Of a stretch of DNA of 64,000 nt, positions 37,193-46,144 are shown piece after piece. Each line of letters opens with the position of its first letter. The first letter of the stretch is position 1. Below the pieces are notes generated by a model that worked only from the letters and a program-made list of their open reading frames with translations, had not been told where the DNA came from and did not search any database. The DNA comes from Podarcis raffonei. Taxonomy: Eukaryota > Chordata > Lepidosauria > Squamata > Lacertidae. The stretch is from NCBI RefSeq assembly GCF_027172205.1, contig NC_070614.1, positions 32,540,001-32,604,000 of the forward strand, given 5' to 3'. The translations under genes and the position numbers were made by a program.

Positions 37193-39076
37193 ATAAAAAT
37201 TAATAATTAATAAAAATTATTTTCAAAATAGAAAATAAAAATAATAAATTTAAGTAATAAAAATAATTTAAAAAATAGAAAATGAAATAAACAAATCCAT
37301 GTACCTAGTAGAATAAAGAGGATGGGGAACAGGCTCACCTATTGACTGCTAAATAAATAACTTTACTGGATGTTGTGCTGATAAATCATTCATTGTTCTT
37401 GGGGCAGTGAAATAACTCATTATCATAAAAGTTTATATGTGATAATAACAGTTTTCATGATATACATAGGAGGGACATGGCTGCAGTGGGGCAGGAGGAG
37501 ATGAACAGCTTGCTAGTGGTGAGCACAAGGGGTGGATGCCTGGCAGTGGCAAGGAACAAGGGGTCATGGGGGGTCACGGGGAGCAGCACTGTGGGTTTTG
37601 CATCTTGCATACACTGAAAGCAACGTATGACCTATATTGATTTTCAGTTGTGTAGCTTGGCCTCACATCTTAGTAATTCACTTCTTCTCGTTTATTTTCT
37701 TAACTCTTCATTGTTCTAATTCAAGTCATTCTTTTATAGGTGTTCGTGAATTGGAAGAACGTATTGGTGAGACAAAATGTGATGTATGGATTTGGAGGCA
37801 GGGTTTAGGGATTGAATTACAATAGGGAAGGAGTAGGACGGTGACATCCATTTTGGTAGGAGAAAGTACTGTATTTTGCAATTTGGATCAGAATTATTTT
37901 TTGCTAACATTTATTTCATGTATAGTTAGTACTATATAGAATTCCAAATATATAATAGTATTATGAGTTTACCCTGCAATATATTTTTCTTAGGTTGGAT
38001 CCAGATTAAGTTACTTGCACTTAGTCCACCTTTAAATCAATGGGACAAATAGGTCACCATGACTAAATTATTACTTTAATTTCAATAGGACCTAAGTGAG
38101 ACCAAGATCACATCTGCACCATACATTTAAAGCAATATTATACCACTTTATCAGTAATGGCTTTCCCCAAAGCATCTTGGAACTGCTATTTGTTAAGGGT
38201 GCTGGAAGTGGTGAGGAAACACACACAACCACTATTCCTTTAAAGCCCTAAATGGCCTCAGTCCTGTATACCTGAAGGAGCGTCTCCACCCCCATCGTTC
38301 AGCCCGGACACTGAGGTCCAGCGCTGAGGGCCTTCTGGCGGTTCCCTCTCCGCCAAGCTAAGCAGTTGGCTCCTTACCTTTCTCGCCCTGACCTAGCCAC
38401 TGTGATCCATGCGACGGTCACCTCCAGACTGGATTATTGTAACTCGCTCTACGTGGGGCTGCCCTTAAGACTGACCCAGAAACTCCAGCGGGTGCAAAAT
38501 GCTGCAGCGAGACTCCTTACGGGGTCTTCGCTGCGAGATCACATTCATCCGGTGCTATATCAACTGCACTGGCTCCCGGTGGAGTACAGGATCAGGTTTA
38601 AGGTGCTGGTTTTAACCTTTAAAGCCCTATACGGCCTAGGACCCTCGTACCTACGGGACCACCTCTCCTGGTATGCCCCACAGAGAAACTTACGGTCTTC
38701 AAATAAAAACATCTTGAAGGTCCCAGGCCACAGAGAAGTTAGGCTGGCCTCAACTAGAGCCAGGGCTTTTTCGGCTGTGGCTCCGACCTGGTGGAACACT
38801 CTGTCACAAGAGACTAGGGCCCTGCGGGACTTGACATCTTTCCACAGGGCCTGCAAGACAGAGCTGTTCCGCCAGGCCTTTGGCCAGGGCACAGCCTGAC
38901 TCACTCCCTCGGCAATCTTCGCGGAGCTCTGGCCCAATGGTGGCCAGTGGCTTGAATTTAATTAATTTTATAATGAATGATTTTAGAGTGTTGTTTGTGT
39001 TGTACTTTTGTATTGTTTTATTGTTGTTAGCCGCCCTGAGCCCGGCTTCGGCTGGGGAGGGCGGGATATAAATAAA

Positions 39077-39122
<46 letters not shown>

Positions 39123-39367
39123 GCAAGAAGTGAGGTTAGAGGGAACCAGACAGAGGGCCTTCTCAGTAGTGGGGCCCGCCCTGTGGAATGCCCTCCCACC
39201 AGATGTCAAGGAAATAAGCAGCTATCCTATTTTTAAAAGACATCTGAAGGCAGCCCTGTTTAGGAAAGTTTTTAATGTTTAATGCTGTATTGTTTTTAAC
39301 ATTCAGTTGGGAGCCTCCCAGAGTGGCTGGTGAAACTCAGCCAGATGGGCAGGGTATAAATACTAAA

Positions 39368-39416
<49 letters not shown>

Positions 39417-41145
39417 CCCTCACAGAGCTGCACTTTCCAGAGGATTGATGGTTAAACCACCATGGGAATTGTAGCTCTATAAGGCGTCTCCTAACAGCTC
39501 TCAGCATCCTTAACTGCAGTTTCTAGGATGCTTTAGGGGTATTCATGGAATAATAATGCTATAAATATAAGTTGAGAATGTGGACTAAGTTTGTCATGAT
39601 GCACAACCCCATATATTTTGACAATGATATCACTAATTGGAATATTATTTCACTTCAGGTCAACTCTCCAATGAGCTGGGTAAGGCAGATGGCTTTTGAT
39701 GAGGCAATGATTGTTCTGTACTGAAGTATTGTTTTCTAGTATGTTAATTGGGTCTAAATCACTTTATTCAATTCTGAAAAATTCTGGGTTGTTCACTTGT
39801 TTCATAGATGTTTCTCTGTTCTCTATGACTGATCAATTTTCTCTTCTGCTTGTAGCGGTTAGAAGAGCTCAGCAATACGCAGGTAAGGAAACTGTCGTGA
39901 TTAGGCTTAATGCATGGATGTGCATACATGACTCAAATGTCATCACTCAGTGACTTTTCACTTGTGGTCCTTTTTCATATGAAAACTTCACAGTAGCAAT
40001 GGATTAATTCAATTTGTGCTTTTATAGTTTTAATGAATTCTGAGGCAATCAGAATTCAACATCGGGAAGGCTAAAACTGTCCTATCCTTGCTCTAGTTGT
40101 ATGAAAGTGCAGAGCTGACATGCACATAGACCAGAGAGGATCTGAGCCATCAGATTTCTTTAGGACTGTACTTTGCATGTGGCTGTCTGTATAGAGAAGT
40201 CAGCACTTGAGCTCTTTCTCATGTGTATTATTAATTAATCTCAAAAGAGCCCAGGGCAGAAAACAGATATACAATGTAAAATTAAAAACAAAACTTTTTA
40301 AAAACATTCTGAAACAGGGGAAGGGGTGGTGACGACACCTCTACAGCCATGTCTTCTTATTGTACTGAGTTCCTACACAAGTGTGCTGGCATTTCTATAT
40401 AGACAAACAAATGAAGTTTCTGTATCCAAGTTGTGCAGTAACTATAATTGGTCAGCTATGAAATAAGATGTGTTTTCTACAGCAGATTGAAACATCTACT
40501 GCTCCTGAACTAAACATGGTTTCCTTTCTCCCTGTGATTGCTTCCCTTATAGTTGCTGTCACTTTGGATTCATATTATAAACATCCAGAAATCAGCAAGG
40601 ATAAAGAAAGAGCCAGCCTTCAAACTCTCCCCCCAGAGAAAGAAGAAACTGCTATGGGAACTCAGATTTTTGTGGGGAAAGAAGGTTATGCTGCTGGGAA
40701 ACACTACTGGGAGGTGGAGGTGGGAGAGAGGCTGGACTGGGAGCTGGGGGTGCTGAATAAGGCTAAAAGGGACAAATTCCGAGAGGAAAAGGTTGTTAAG
40801 TCCTTTCAGGAAGGCTGCTGGGCTCTCAAAAGCAGCCAAGGAAAACTCTTTTCCAGTCCATGTGAGATAGAGATTGAAAAGAACCAAAATGTGTCTTATT
40901 CAGTGATTGGTTTGCTACTGGATCAAGAAAAATGGGAAATCTCATTTTATAACTGCAGAGGTGCCTATTTCCTTATAGATTCTATCCCCATTAAATCCAG
41001 TGAAAAATTGTACCCATTTGTAGCTTATGGCAGTGCTTCAGAAAACAGTGGTCCAAAGCCATCAGAGAAAAGCAATGTTTCAGAAAACAGTGGTCCAAAG
41101 TCATTAAAGAAAAGCGTTTCAAACTTTGTAAAAAAACACTTATAG
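25576..41145 (+). CDS. Butyrophilin-like gene (IgV-IgC-TM-mini-exons-B30.2), 5' exon not found
   Basis: Type I membrane protein of the butyrophilin (BTN) family, related to avian B-G molecules. Family members sit on the cell surface and tune T-cell responses, the B30.2 domain acting as an intracellular ligand sensor. Eleven exons were placed: IgV 25576-25929, IgC 26751-27035, TM 27468-27566, mini-exons 28321-28347, 32165-32191, 32743-32769, 34472-34498, 37740-37766, 39659-39679 and 39856-39882, and B30.2 40553-41145. Every internal junction is phase 1 with GT-AG sites, giving 1514 nt (504 residues plus stop) without the signal peptide. No break was seen. The signal-peptide exon should lie upstream of 25576 but was not recognised. 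Introns carry an ORF1-only L1 relative, L2 copies and Tigger-like MITEs. The BTN-like class is secure; the particular member is unknown. Confidence 0.9.
25945..26190. repeat. Dispersed repeat (GGGTTGCCAAACCTC family)
   Basis: Begins AGGGTTGCCAAACCTCTGG with an inward run of CTGGAGTC...CTCCAGG words, in the intron between IgV and IgC exons. It looks like a common reptile repeat; class uncertain. Confidence 0.35.
26751..27035 (+). CDS. Butyrophilin-like IgC exon
   Basis: 285 nt, phase 1-1, acceptor TTGTGCAG, donor G/GTGAG. It contains the butyrophilin signature LTCSSNGWYPKPKAFWLD and the second Cys in VSCKIINELLG. It follows the IgV exon after an 821-nt intron. Confidence 0.92.
27468..27566 (+). 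CDS. Butyrophilin-like transmembrane exon
   Basis: 99 nt, phase 1-1. It codes for a short stalk and about 22 hydrophobic residues (WLAAFLIILLIFICLLVGAG), then the basic stop-transfer YKVR. Acceptor TTTCAG, donor C/GTAAG. Confidence 0.9.
27969..28197 (+). mobile_element. Tigger-like MITE, family A
   Basis: TA/CAGTGGTACCTTGGGTTATG at the left, CGAGGTACCACTG/TA at the right. Lies in the intron between the TM exon and mini-exon 1 of the butyrophilin-like gene. Confidence 0.88.
28321..28347 (+). CDS. Butyrophilin-like cytoplasmic mini-exon 1 (27 nt)
   Basis: TATTTCAG/27 nt/GTGAGT, phase 1-1, coding SYQKLSQC after a split Gln codon. It joins the TM exon in frame. Confidence 0.75.
28735..29085. 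repeat. Composite repeat (outer repeat plus L2-type tail), copy 1
   Basis: CCCTCCAACATTTCTC...GGATGTCCCATTCCATAATG, then an L2-like 3' tail in reverse (ACCCCACATATCTGGCTGGG), then the outer repeat again (CTAACATTTCTCCAATG). The same joints occur at 60190-60465. Confidence 0.55.
29567..31792 (+). mobile_element. ORF1-only L1 relative (HAL1-like), full insertion
   Basis: Bracketed by an 18-bp duplication (29549-29566 and 31792-31809, TAAAGGTATTGCTATTAG; the tail boundary is ambiguous by a base or two). It starts with a GC-rich 5' UTR and ends with AATAAA and an (AAAT)n tail. The only long frame, 30488-31129 (213 codons), has an amphipathic stretch LLEQMHKKIDIMNEMVDMMH typical of coiled coils and a basic C-terminus. 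No reverse-transcriptase frame exists. It resembles mammalian half-L1 elements in plan; the ORF1 assignment is inferred from layout, not from a recognised RNA-binding domain. Confidence 0.7.
32165..32191 (+). CDS. Butyrophilin-like cytoplasmic mini-exon 2 (27 nt)
   Basis: TTCTGCAG/27 nt/GTAAAT, phase 1-1, coding KQKNEAQD after a split Glu codon. It lies 3.8 kb past mini-exon 1; that intron holds the ORF1-only L1 relative. Confidence 0.78.
32743..32769 (+). CDS. Butyrophilin-like cytoplasmic mini-exon 3 (27 nt)
   Basis: CTTTTCAG/27 nt/GTAAGA, phase 1-1, coding RNHVTKAI after a split Asp codon. Confidence 0.78.
33884..34124 (-). mobile_element. Tigger-like MITE, family A
   Basis: TA/CAGTGGTACCTCGGGTTACA at the left, CCGAGGTACCACTG/TA at the right. 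Same internal layout as the element split at 8197-10396. Lies in an intron of the butyrophilin-like gene. Confidence 0.88.
34472..34498 (+). CDS. Butyrophilin-like cytoplasmic mini-exon 4 (27 nt)
   Basis: TTGTTGTAG/27 nt/GTGAGT, phase 1-1, coding TEKRTGQA after a split Glu codon. Confidence 0.75.
34838..37190 (+). mobile_element. L2-clade LINE, long copy with one internal stop in the RT frame
   Basis: The frame 35050-36993 encodes an L2-type reverse transcriptase: LDLSNYRPVSNLPFLGKVIE, DLSAAFDMVEH, VCGVPQGAILSPMLFNIF, catalytic YADDTQLYL and the C-terminal TSRLDYCNSLYVGLPLRLTQ. Only the TAA at 36007-36009 interrupts it. An upstream in-frame TGA at 35002-35004 fits CpG decay of an Arg codon. 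The 3' end is the L2 tail AGCCGCCCTGAGCCCGGCTT and (ATT)n. Lies in an intron of the butyrophilin-like gene. The 5' boundary is approximate. Confidence 0.9.
37740..37766 (+). CDS. Butyrophilin-like cytoplasmic mini-exon 5 (27 nt)
   Basis: CTTTTATAG/27 nt/GTGAGA, phase 1-1, coding VRELEERI, the most coiled-coil-like unit of the series. Confidence 0.8.
38238..39415 (+). mobile_element. Older L2 3' fragment, itself split by a younger L2
   Basis: The left part (about 38238-38351) starts TTTAAAGCCCTAAATGGCCT. The right part (about 39122-39415) resumes CAAGAAGTGAGGTTAGAGGG and ends in an L2 tail plus (ATT)n. The sequence between is the younger copy. Confidence 0.65.
38352..39121 (+). mobile_element. 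Younger L2 3' copy
   Basis: Closely matches 36446-37190, including the frame 38366-38899 (TSRLDYCNSLYVGLPLRLTQ). The 3' tail and (ATT)n end at about 39121. 5'-truncated within the RT C-terminal region. Confidence 0.85.
39659..39679 (+). CDS. Butyrophilin-like cytoplasmic mini-exon 6 (21 nt)
   Basis: CACTTCAG/21 nt/GTAAGG, phase 1-1, coding QLSNEL. Its 21-nt length is the classic heptad-exon size of BTN and chicken B-G genes. Confidence 0.78.
39856..39882 (+). CDS. Butyrophilin-like cytoplasmic mini-exon 7 (27 nt)
   Basis: CTTGTAG/27 nt/GTAAGG, phase 1-1, coding VRRAQQYA. It is the last unit before the B30.2 exon, to which it joins with a split Val codon. Confidence 0.78.
40553..41145 (+). 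CDS. Butyrophilin-like B30.2 (PRY-SPRY) exon with stop
   Basis: Acceptor CCCTTATAG at 40544-40552, then 593 nt to TAG at 41143-41145. PRY begins VAVTLDSYYKHPEI, with LDS where most relatives have LDP. SPRY signatures are GKHYWEVEVG, WELGVL, VIGLLLDQEKWEISFYNC and LYPFVAYG. After the domain a short lysine- and serine-rich extension repeats SENSGPK twice. The longer open frame from 40468 runs back into the intron, so the acceptor-defined start is preferred. Confidence 0.92.
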
Positions 41146-41373
41146 AAAAGAAGAGTTCTCAGGGAAGAACTGTTGGCATGAAATGCCCAGGCTTCACAAG
41201 GAGGGTAGAATAATGGAAACAGTACTAGCATGATTGAACTGATGGATATTTTGCTTTGCTTTTGCAATTTCTTTTTATTTTATTTGTTTTTATAAACCAC
41301 TGCTATGGATGTACATTTACAGCACCAACTCAACCACCATATGAGCCTTTGTCATATTTGTAAATTTTAAAAA

Positions 41374-41379
41374 AATAAA
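41374..41379 (+). terminator. Probable polyadenylation signal of the butyrophilin-like gene
   Basis: AATAAA about 230 nt past the stop, on the coding strand, in an A/T-rich 3' region. Position is the only evidence. Confidence 0.45.
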
Positions 41380-42393
41380 TACTAAAAACAGAGTTTGTTG
41401 GGAGTTGAATGCTAATAGTAGGATCCTCACACCCCACCCCGACACTTTGATTCAAGTGAAAGCCTTTATGTAGTAGAGTTCCCGTGCAAAGCAGGCGGCA
41501 GAGTAGAGACTGAAATGGGGCGATCTGTGTTTAAGGAAGAGTTGAGAAAAGTAAGGAAGAGAGTGAAAGGAAAAAGAGAGTGAATATGAAAATGGGAGGG
41601 AAAAGAGGGAATGGGAGACATGGAAATTTGGTTAAAGATTTAAGTAGGGGTATGCAATGGTCTGAAGAAGAGAAGGGGATGATGTCTTCAGAACTGAGCA
41701 GAAGGTAAAAAGAGTGTTATGAGATGTATGTCTGAACAAACATGCTTGTACACCACACACATCAACTCAGTGCAGAGGTCCAAGATGATTAGTACCTTTT
41801 GTATTGAGTCAATATGTGACTATAATTTTTATTTTAACAAAAACAAAAAGAACTTGTCACACTAGGAAGTAGGGAAATATTGGTTTATTACATGGAAATG
41901 AAAAGAGGCAATGCAGATTGATGCTGCTTCATACAGCAAGTACAGACACCTTTATCCTAAAGAGCAAAGAGAGCCCCTAAGTAGACACTGAGGGCAGTTG
42001 TGTGCTACAGACTCCCACGGAAAAGAAAAGAAAAGGGAAGGGTATTCCTGATCCAGAAGCAAACAGAACACAATGTGAGGGATTTGAGATCTGTGCCATT
42101 TGAAAAAGTTAAGTTCTCCCCTTCAAGGCAACAATGTCTCTCACTCATTTCTTGGTTTGTGGTCAAGCAAAGCGTGTGATTCATAAATTCACTTCTGAAA
42201 CAGAATTTCATTGTCTGTCTGAAGTCTGGTTCCTGTACATAGGAAAGTGACAATTAAACTTTCTGGTAAATACAAGGATTTGTACGCTGATCTTTACTGC
42301 TACTGTTAAGGGTCAGGTATTTGCTATACCTTCCAGGTCATGTCTTAGATAGGAGCTTGTACCAGCATCAGAGACAGTTCATGAGAGATGCTT
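41380..42393. other. No gene recognised
   Basis: Sequence between the butyrophilin-like gene and the Tigger-like transposon. Short frames only, no splice or domain evidence. Confidence 0.35.
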
Positions 42394-42756
42394 TACAGTG
42401 GTGCCCCGCAAGACGAATGCCTCGCAAGACGGAAAACTCACTAGGCGAAAGGGTTTTCCGTTTTTGAGCTGCTTTGCAAGACAAATTTCCCTATGGGCTT
42501 GCTTCGCAAGACGAAAACGTCTTGCAAGTTTGTTTCCTTTTTCTTAACACCGTTAATACAGTTGCGACTTGACTTCGAGGAGCAACTCATAGAACGCAGT
42601 GTACATAGTAGCCTTTTTTGAGGTTTTTAAAGACTTTGGTGATTTTTGAAGCTTTTCCAAAACTTCTTTTGCAGCCATTTGGTAAGTTAAGCTTTTAAAA
42701 CTTTTGGGGGGGGGTTGGATTTTGGGTTGGGGTGTTTCGAATTCAAGGACTTGGTG

Positions 42757-43376
42757 TTGGGGAGGGGTTTGCAAGAATCTGGAAGCTTGTTTTTTTCTGC
42801 ATTTTTATGATTTTTTGTGACCATTGGGCCACTCTGCTGTTTTAAAAAAAAAATTCTGGATTTGAATTTCTGTGTGCTGGGTGGCTGGGGGAACAGTTGG
42901 GGAGGGGTTTGCAAGAATCTGGAAGCTTGTGTGTTTTTTTCTGCATTTTTATGATTTTCTGTGACCATTGGGCCACTCTGCTGTTTTTTAAAAAAAATTC
43001 TGGATTTGAATTTCTGTGTGCTGGGTGGCTGGGGGAACAGTTGGGGAGGGGTTTGCAAGAATCTGGAAGCTTGTGTGTTTTTTTTCTGCATTTTTATGAT
43101 TTTCTGTGACCATTGGGCCACTCTGCTGTTTTTTTAAAAAAAATCTGGATTTGAATTTCTGTGTGCTGGGTGGCTGGGGGAACAGTTGGGGAGGCGTTTG
43201 CAAGAATCTGGAAGCTTGTGTGTTTTTTCCTGCATTTTTATGATTTTCTGTGACCATTGGGCCACTCTGCTGTTTTTTTAAAAAAAATCTGGATTTGAAT
43301 TTCTGTGTGCTGGGTGGCTGGGGGAACAGTTGGGGAGGGGTTTGCAAGAATCTGGAAGCTTGTGTGTTTTTTTCTG
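42757..43376. repeat. Tandem array, period about 144 bp, 4.3 copies
   Basis: The unit starting GTTGGGGAGGGGTTTGCAAG recurs at 42757, 42896, 43040, 43185 and 43329, with spacings of 139-145 bp and few differences. The last unit is cut where the transposase homology begins. Confidence 0.9.
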
Positions 43377-44616
43377 GCATGGAGAGGCTGCCAGTTCTGA
43401 TGTTTCTGCGGCTGAAGACTTTGCAGCGGAGTTCCTGGAGGTTGTGAAGACGGAGGGCTACGTTCCACAGCAGGTCTTCAACTGCGACGAGACCGGGCTG
43501 TTTTGGAAGAGGATGCCCAAAAGGACTTTCATCACACAGGAGGAGGCCAAGTTGCCTGGCCACAAGCCCATGAAGGACCATCTGACCCTGCTCTTCTGTG
43601 CCAACGCAAGCGGCGACCTGAAGATCAAGCCCCTGCTGGTGTACCACTCGGAGAACCCACGGGCCTTCAAGAAACACAAGGTCGACAAGGAGCGGCTGAG
43701 TGTCATGTGGCGATCCAACAGTAAGGCTTGGGTCACACGTGTGCTATTTGTGGACTGGGTCAATCATGCTTTTGGCCCTGCTGTCAAACAGTACCTGCTG
43801 GACAACGACCTGCTGCTGAAGGCTTTGCTTCTGATGGACAATGCTCCTGCTCATCCTAAAGGCCTTGAGGAGGACTTGCTGGAGGAGTTCAGCTTCATCA
43901 GCATCATGTTCCTGCCGCCTAACACCACGCCACTGCTCCAGCCGATGGATCAGCAGCTCATCGCCAATTTCAAAAAACTCTACACCAAGGAGCTTTTCAG
44001 GCGATGCTTCGAGGTGACTGATTGCACCACCATCACCCTGCGGGAATTCTGGAAGGACCACTTCGACATCGACACCTGCTTGAAGATGATCACGGCCTGG
44101 AACGGGATCAGCCAGAGAAATTTGAATTGCGCTTGGCGTAGCCTGTGGCCGGACTGTGTGGCACCAAGTGACTCTGATGCACCAGAGTCAACAGTGGTGC
44201 AGGACATTGTTGCCTTGGGGAGGACCATGGGCCTGGAGGTCACAGAGGAGGACATCAGCGAGCTGGTGGAGGAGCACGACCACGAGCTGACCACCCAGGA
44301 GCTGGTCGAACAGCAGGCAGAGGCTGCGCAGGAGCAGGCCTCGCTGGAAAAGGAGGAAGCAACTGAGGAACGGCTGTCCTCCAAAGAACTGATGGACATT
44401 TGCCTGAAGTGGAAGGATGTGCAGGCTTTTGCACAGCGGCACCACCCTGACAAGCACGTGGCACATGACCTTGTGAACACTTTTGATACGAGGGTCATGT
44501 CGCCTTTCAGGGAGGTGCTGAAAAGGCGGATGAAGCAGCAGACCATGGACAGATTCTTCAGCAAGAAGCAAAGAGTGGAAGAGGAACCTTCTTCGAGTTG
44601 TCCCCCAGAGTCTTAG
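43330..44616 (+). CDS. Tigger-type transposase, N-terminally replaced
   Basis: 428 codons. The first 17 or so come from the tandem repeat. From about residue 18 it matches the DDD catalytic region of Tigger/jerky transposases: NCDETGLFWK (first Asp), LLMDNAPAHPK (second), LQPMDQQLIANFKKLY (third). A helical acidic tail follows, and QQTMDRFF at residues 403-410 (44536-44559) fits the PCNA-interacting pattern Q-x-x-M-x-x-F-F. The N-terminal helix-turn-helix and CENP-B-type DNA-binding domains are missing, so it is unlikely to mobilise itself. The frame has no stop, which is notable for a defective copy. Confidence 0.88.
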   Translation: MGRGLQESGSLCVFFWHGEAASSDVSAAEDFAAEFLEVVKTEGYVPQQVFNCDETGLFWKRMPKRTFITQEEAKLPGHKPMKDHLTLLFCANASGDLKIKPLLVYHSENPRAFKKHKVDKERLSVMWRSNSKAWVTRVLFVDWVNHAFGPAVKQYLLDNDLLLKALLLMDNAPAHPKGLEEDLLEEFSFISIMFLPPNTTPLLQPMDQQLIANFKKLYTKELFRRCFEVTDCTTITLREFWKDHFDIDTCLKMITAWNGISQRNLNCAWRSLWPDCVAPSDSDAPESTVVQDIVALGRTMGLEVTEEDISELVEEHDHELTTQELVEQQAEAAQEQASLEKEEATEERLSSKELMDICLKWKDVQAFAQRHHPDKHVAHDLVNTFDTRVMSPFREVLKRRMKQQTMDRFFSKKQRVEEEPSSSCPPES

Positions 44617-44895
44617 AAAATGTACTGTACACTTTGTTGATTTTTAAATGTTTTTCTGTCATGTTTAGAAACTTAAATTATTGTTCCTTCAATTTTTGAA
44701 ATGCTCTTTACAGTATGTGTGACTTTAAAGAGCACTTAATAAACTCTTGTTGTACCAAATTTGGCTTTGTTTGGACTTTTTTTGACCATAGGAATGCATT
44801 AATTGATTTTCAATGCATTCCTATGGGAATTCGTGATTCGCTAGACGAAAAAACTCACGGAACGAATTAATTTCGTCTTGTGAGGCACCACTGTA

Positions 44896-46144
44896 TATTA
44901 AACTCATGCTAGCTTCACTAAAGCCATAATCCATTGGTTTTCAACCAGTGTGCCATCTATTGGTTGGAATACTTTTGTTCTTTTAATCTAGAGGGAGGGG
45001 ATAAAGTGTTTTGGATATTGAAAAGTTAAATTGATTTTAGTAGAGAGGAAAGCTGCATGCAACTGGAAGCAAGCGTTCCACACACATTTTAAAACACTGT
45101 ATTGAGCTTGTTGATAAGGGATACACAAATTCAATAAATTATGTCTTGTGGTAAGCTTTATATATGTAATCACTCTTGTATGAAAATCATACTTGGGCCC
45201 ACTTACATGGACGGTCTTCCCCTGTCCAAATATCTGCACAAAATGTTTGTTTGTTTGTTTGTTTGTTTCAATGGAACTATGCATACTAAATAAGCACTAG
45301 AAGCCCTACCGTTATGAAAAAAAGAAGATTAAAAATTGCAGGCCTGGCAACTCAAAATGTTATCACTTGCCACAGATTGTAACTTTTTGTATTTAATTCT
45401 AATTCTAGGTATCTGGCTATAATTTAAATAGATGTCAGTAACAATGCAGAGGAGGGGAAGTACAATACACGGTTTCCACCAGAGTTAGGGATAGTGAGAG
45501 TTCTGAATGTCTGACCAACACTTTTAAGTTGGGTATTGTTGATAAGTGTCTTAGGTTCTCCAACAACCACTGTAGGAACTGCAAATCAGCAGCGTTTCCC
45601 TTTACCAGGATTTGGGTGAGATGGAGTTAGTGGAGATGGCTGGTGCAGAGTTCACTCAGTGTCTAAATTGCTAACTCTGTAATAACTGTTGATCTGACTC
45701 CCAACCAAACATTTCAAATTTCCAATGGTCTTCCCTTGCATTTGTCATTCCTCTGCCACACACACTTAGCTGGGCCAATAGGAAGAGGATAAGGAGATTT
45801 GAGATGTGACAAACATGTTTTCTTCAGTAGTGCTACAGTGAGCCCATAACTAGGAAATTACTGGCTTCCTTTGTAATTATCAAAATGATTGTGATTAATG
45901 TTAATTTAATTCATGTCGCCCTGAAGCTCCAGTGGTCACTAGCTCAGTTTGTGATTAAGGCTGGATGGTGATTTTTAAAATGTGCTGCATTTTGAATTGG
46001 ACCTAGGGACTAAGAAGGGCATCAATCACATCTCGGTAATGTTACATTTTATAACTGAGGATTCAAGGAGCAGTTGTTCAAAACCTGCCTGAGATAATGT
46101 GACACCAAAGACATTTCTGCCAAGGGGGCAAAATTGCCCTCAGC
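44896..46144. other. Upstream region of the V2R gene
   Basis: No coding exon recognised. A (GTTT)n run lies at about 45248-45268. Any V2R promoter should be here, but no specific element could be assigned. Confidence 0.35.

Larger units (their letters stand above)
38111..39590. mobile_element. Palindromic MITE, split by L2 insertions
   Basis: The left half (38111 to about 38238: CATCTGCACCATACATTTAA, then CCCCAAAGCATCTTGGAACTG) and right half (about 39416-39590: CCCCTCACAGAGCTGCACTTT, then CAGTTTCTAGGATGCTTTAG) are the two arms of one foldback repeat. Everything between is L2. Confidence 0.6.
42396..44893 (+). mobile_element. Tigger/pogo-like DNA transposon with internal tandem repeats
   Basis: 2498 bp bounded by inverted termini CAGTGGTGCCCCGCAAGACG and CGTCTTGTGAGGCACCACTG, flanked by TA. 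It contains a 144-bp tandem array (42757-43376) and an open transposase frame (43330-44616). The family B MITEs at 1-154 and 11370-11723 share the termini, so a relative of this element is the likely source of their transposase. The N-terminal DNA-binding region is not present in this copy. Confidence 0.9.

Noticed and set aside
40468-40552. Extension of the B30.2 exon to an upstream ATG
   Set aside because: The strong acceptor at 40552 joins mini-exon 7 in phase and restores the PRY start; the extra 28 codons have no domain similarity.
42687-43677. Minus-strand frames of 144 and 229 codons with repeated TQASRFLQTPPQL-type units
   Set aside because: They are the reverse of the 144-bp tandem array and the transposase; the apparent protein repeats come from the DNA repeats.
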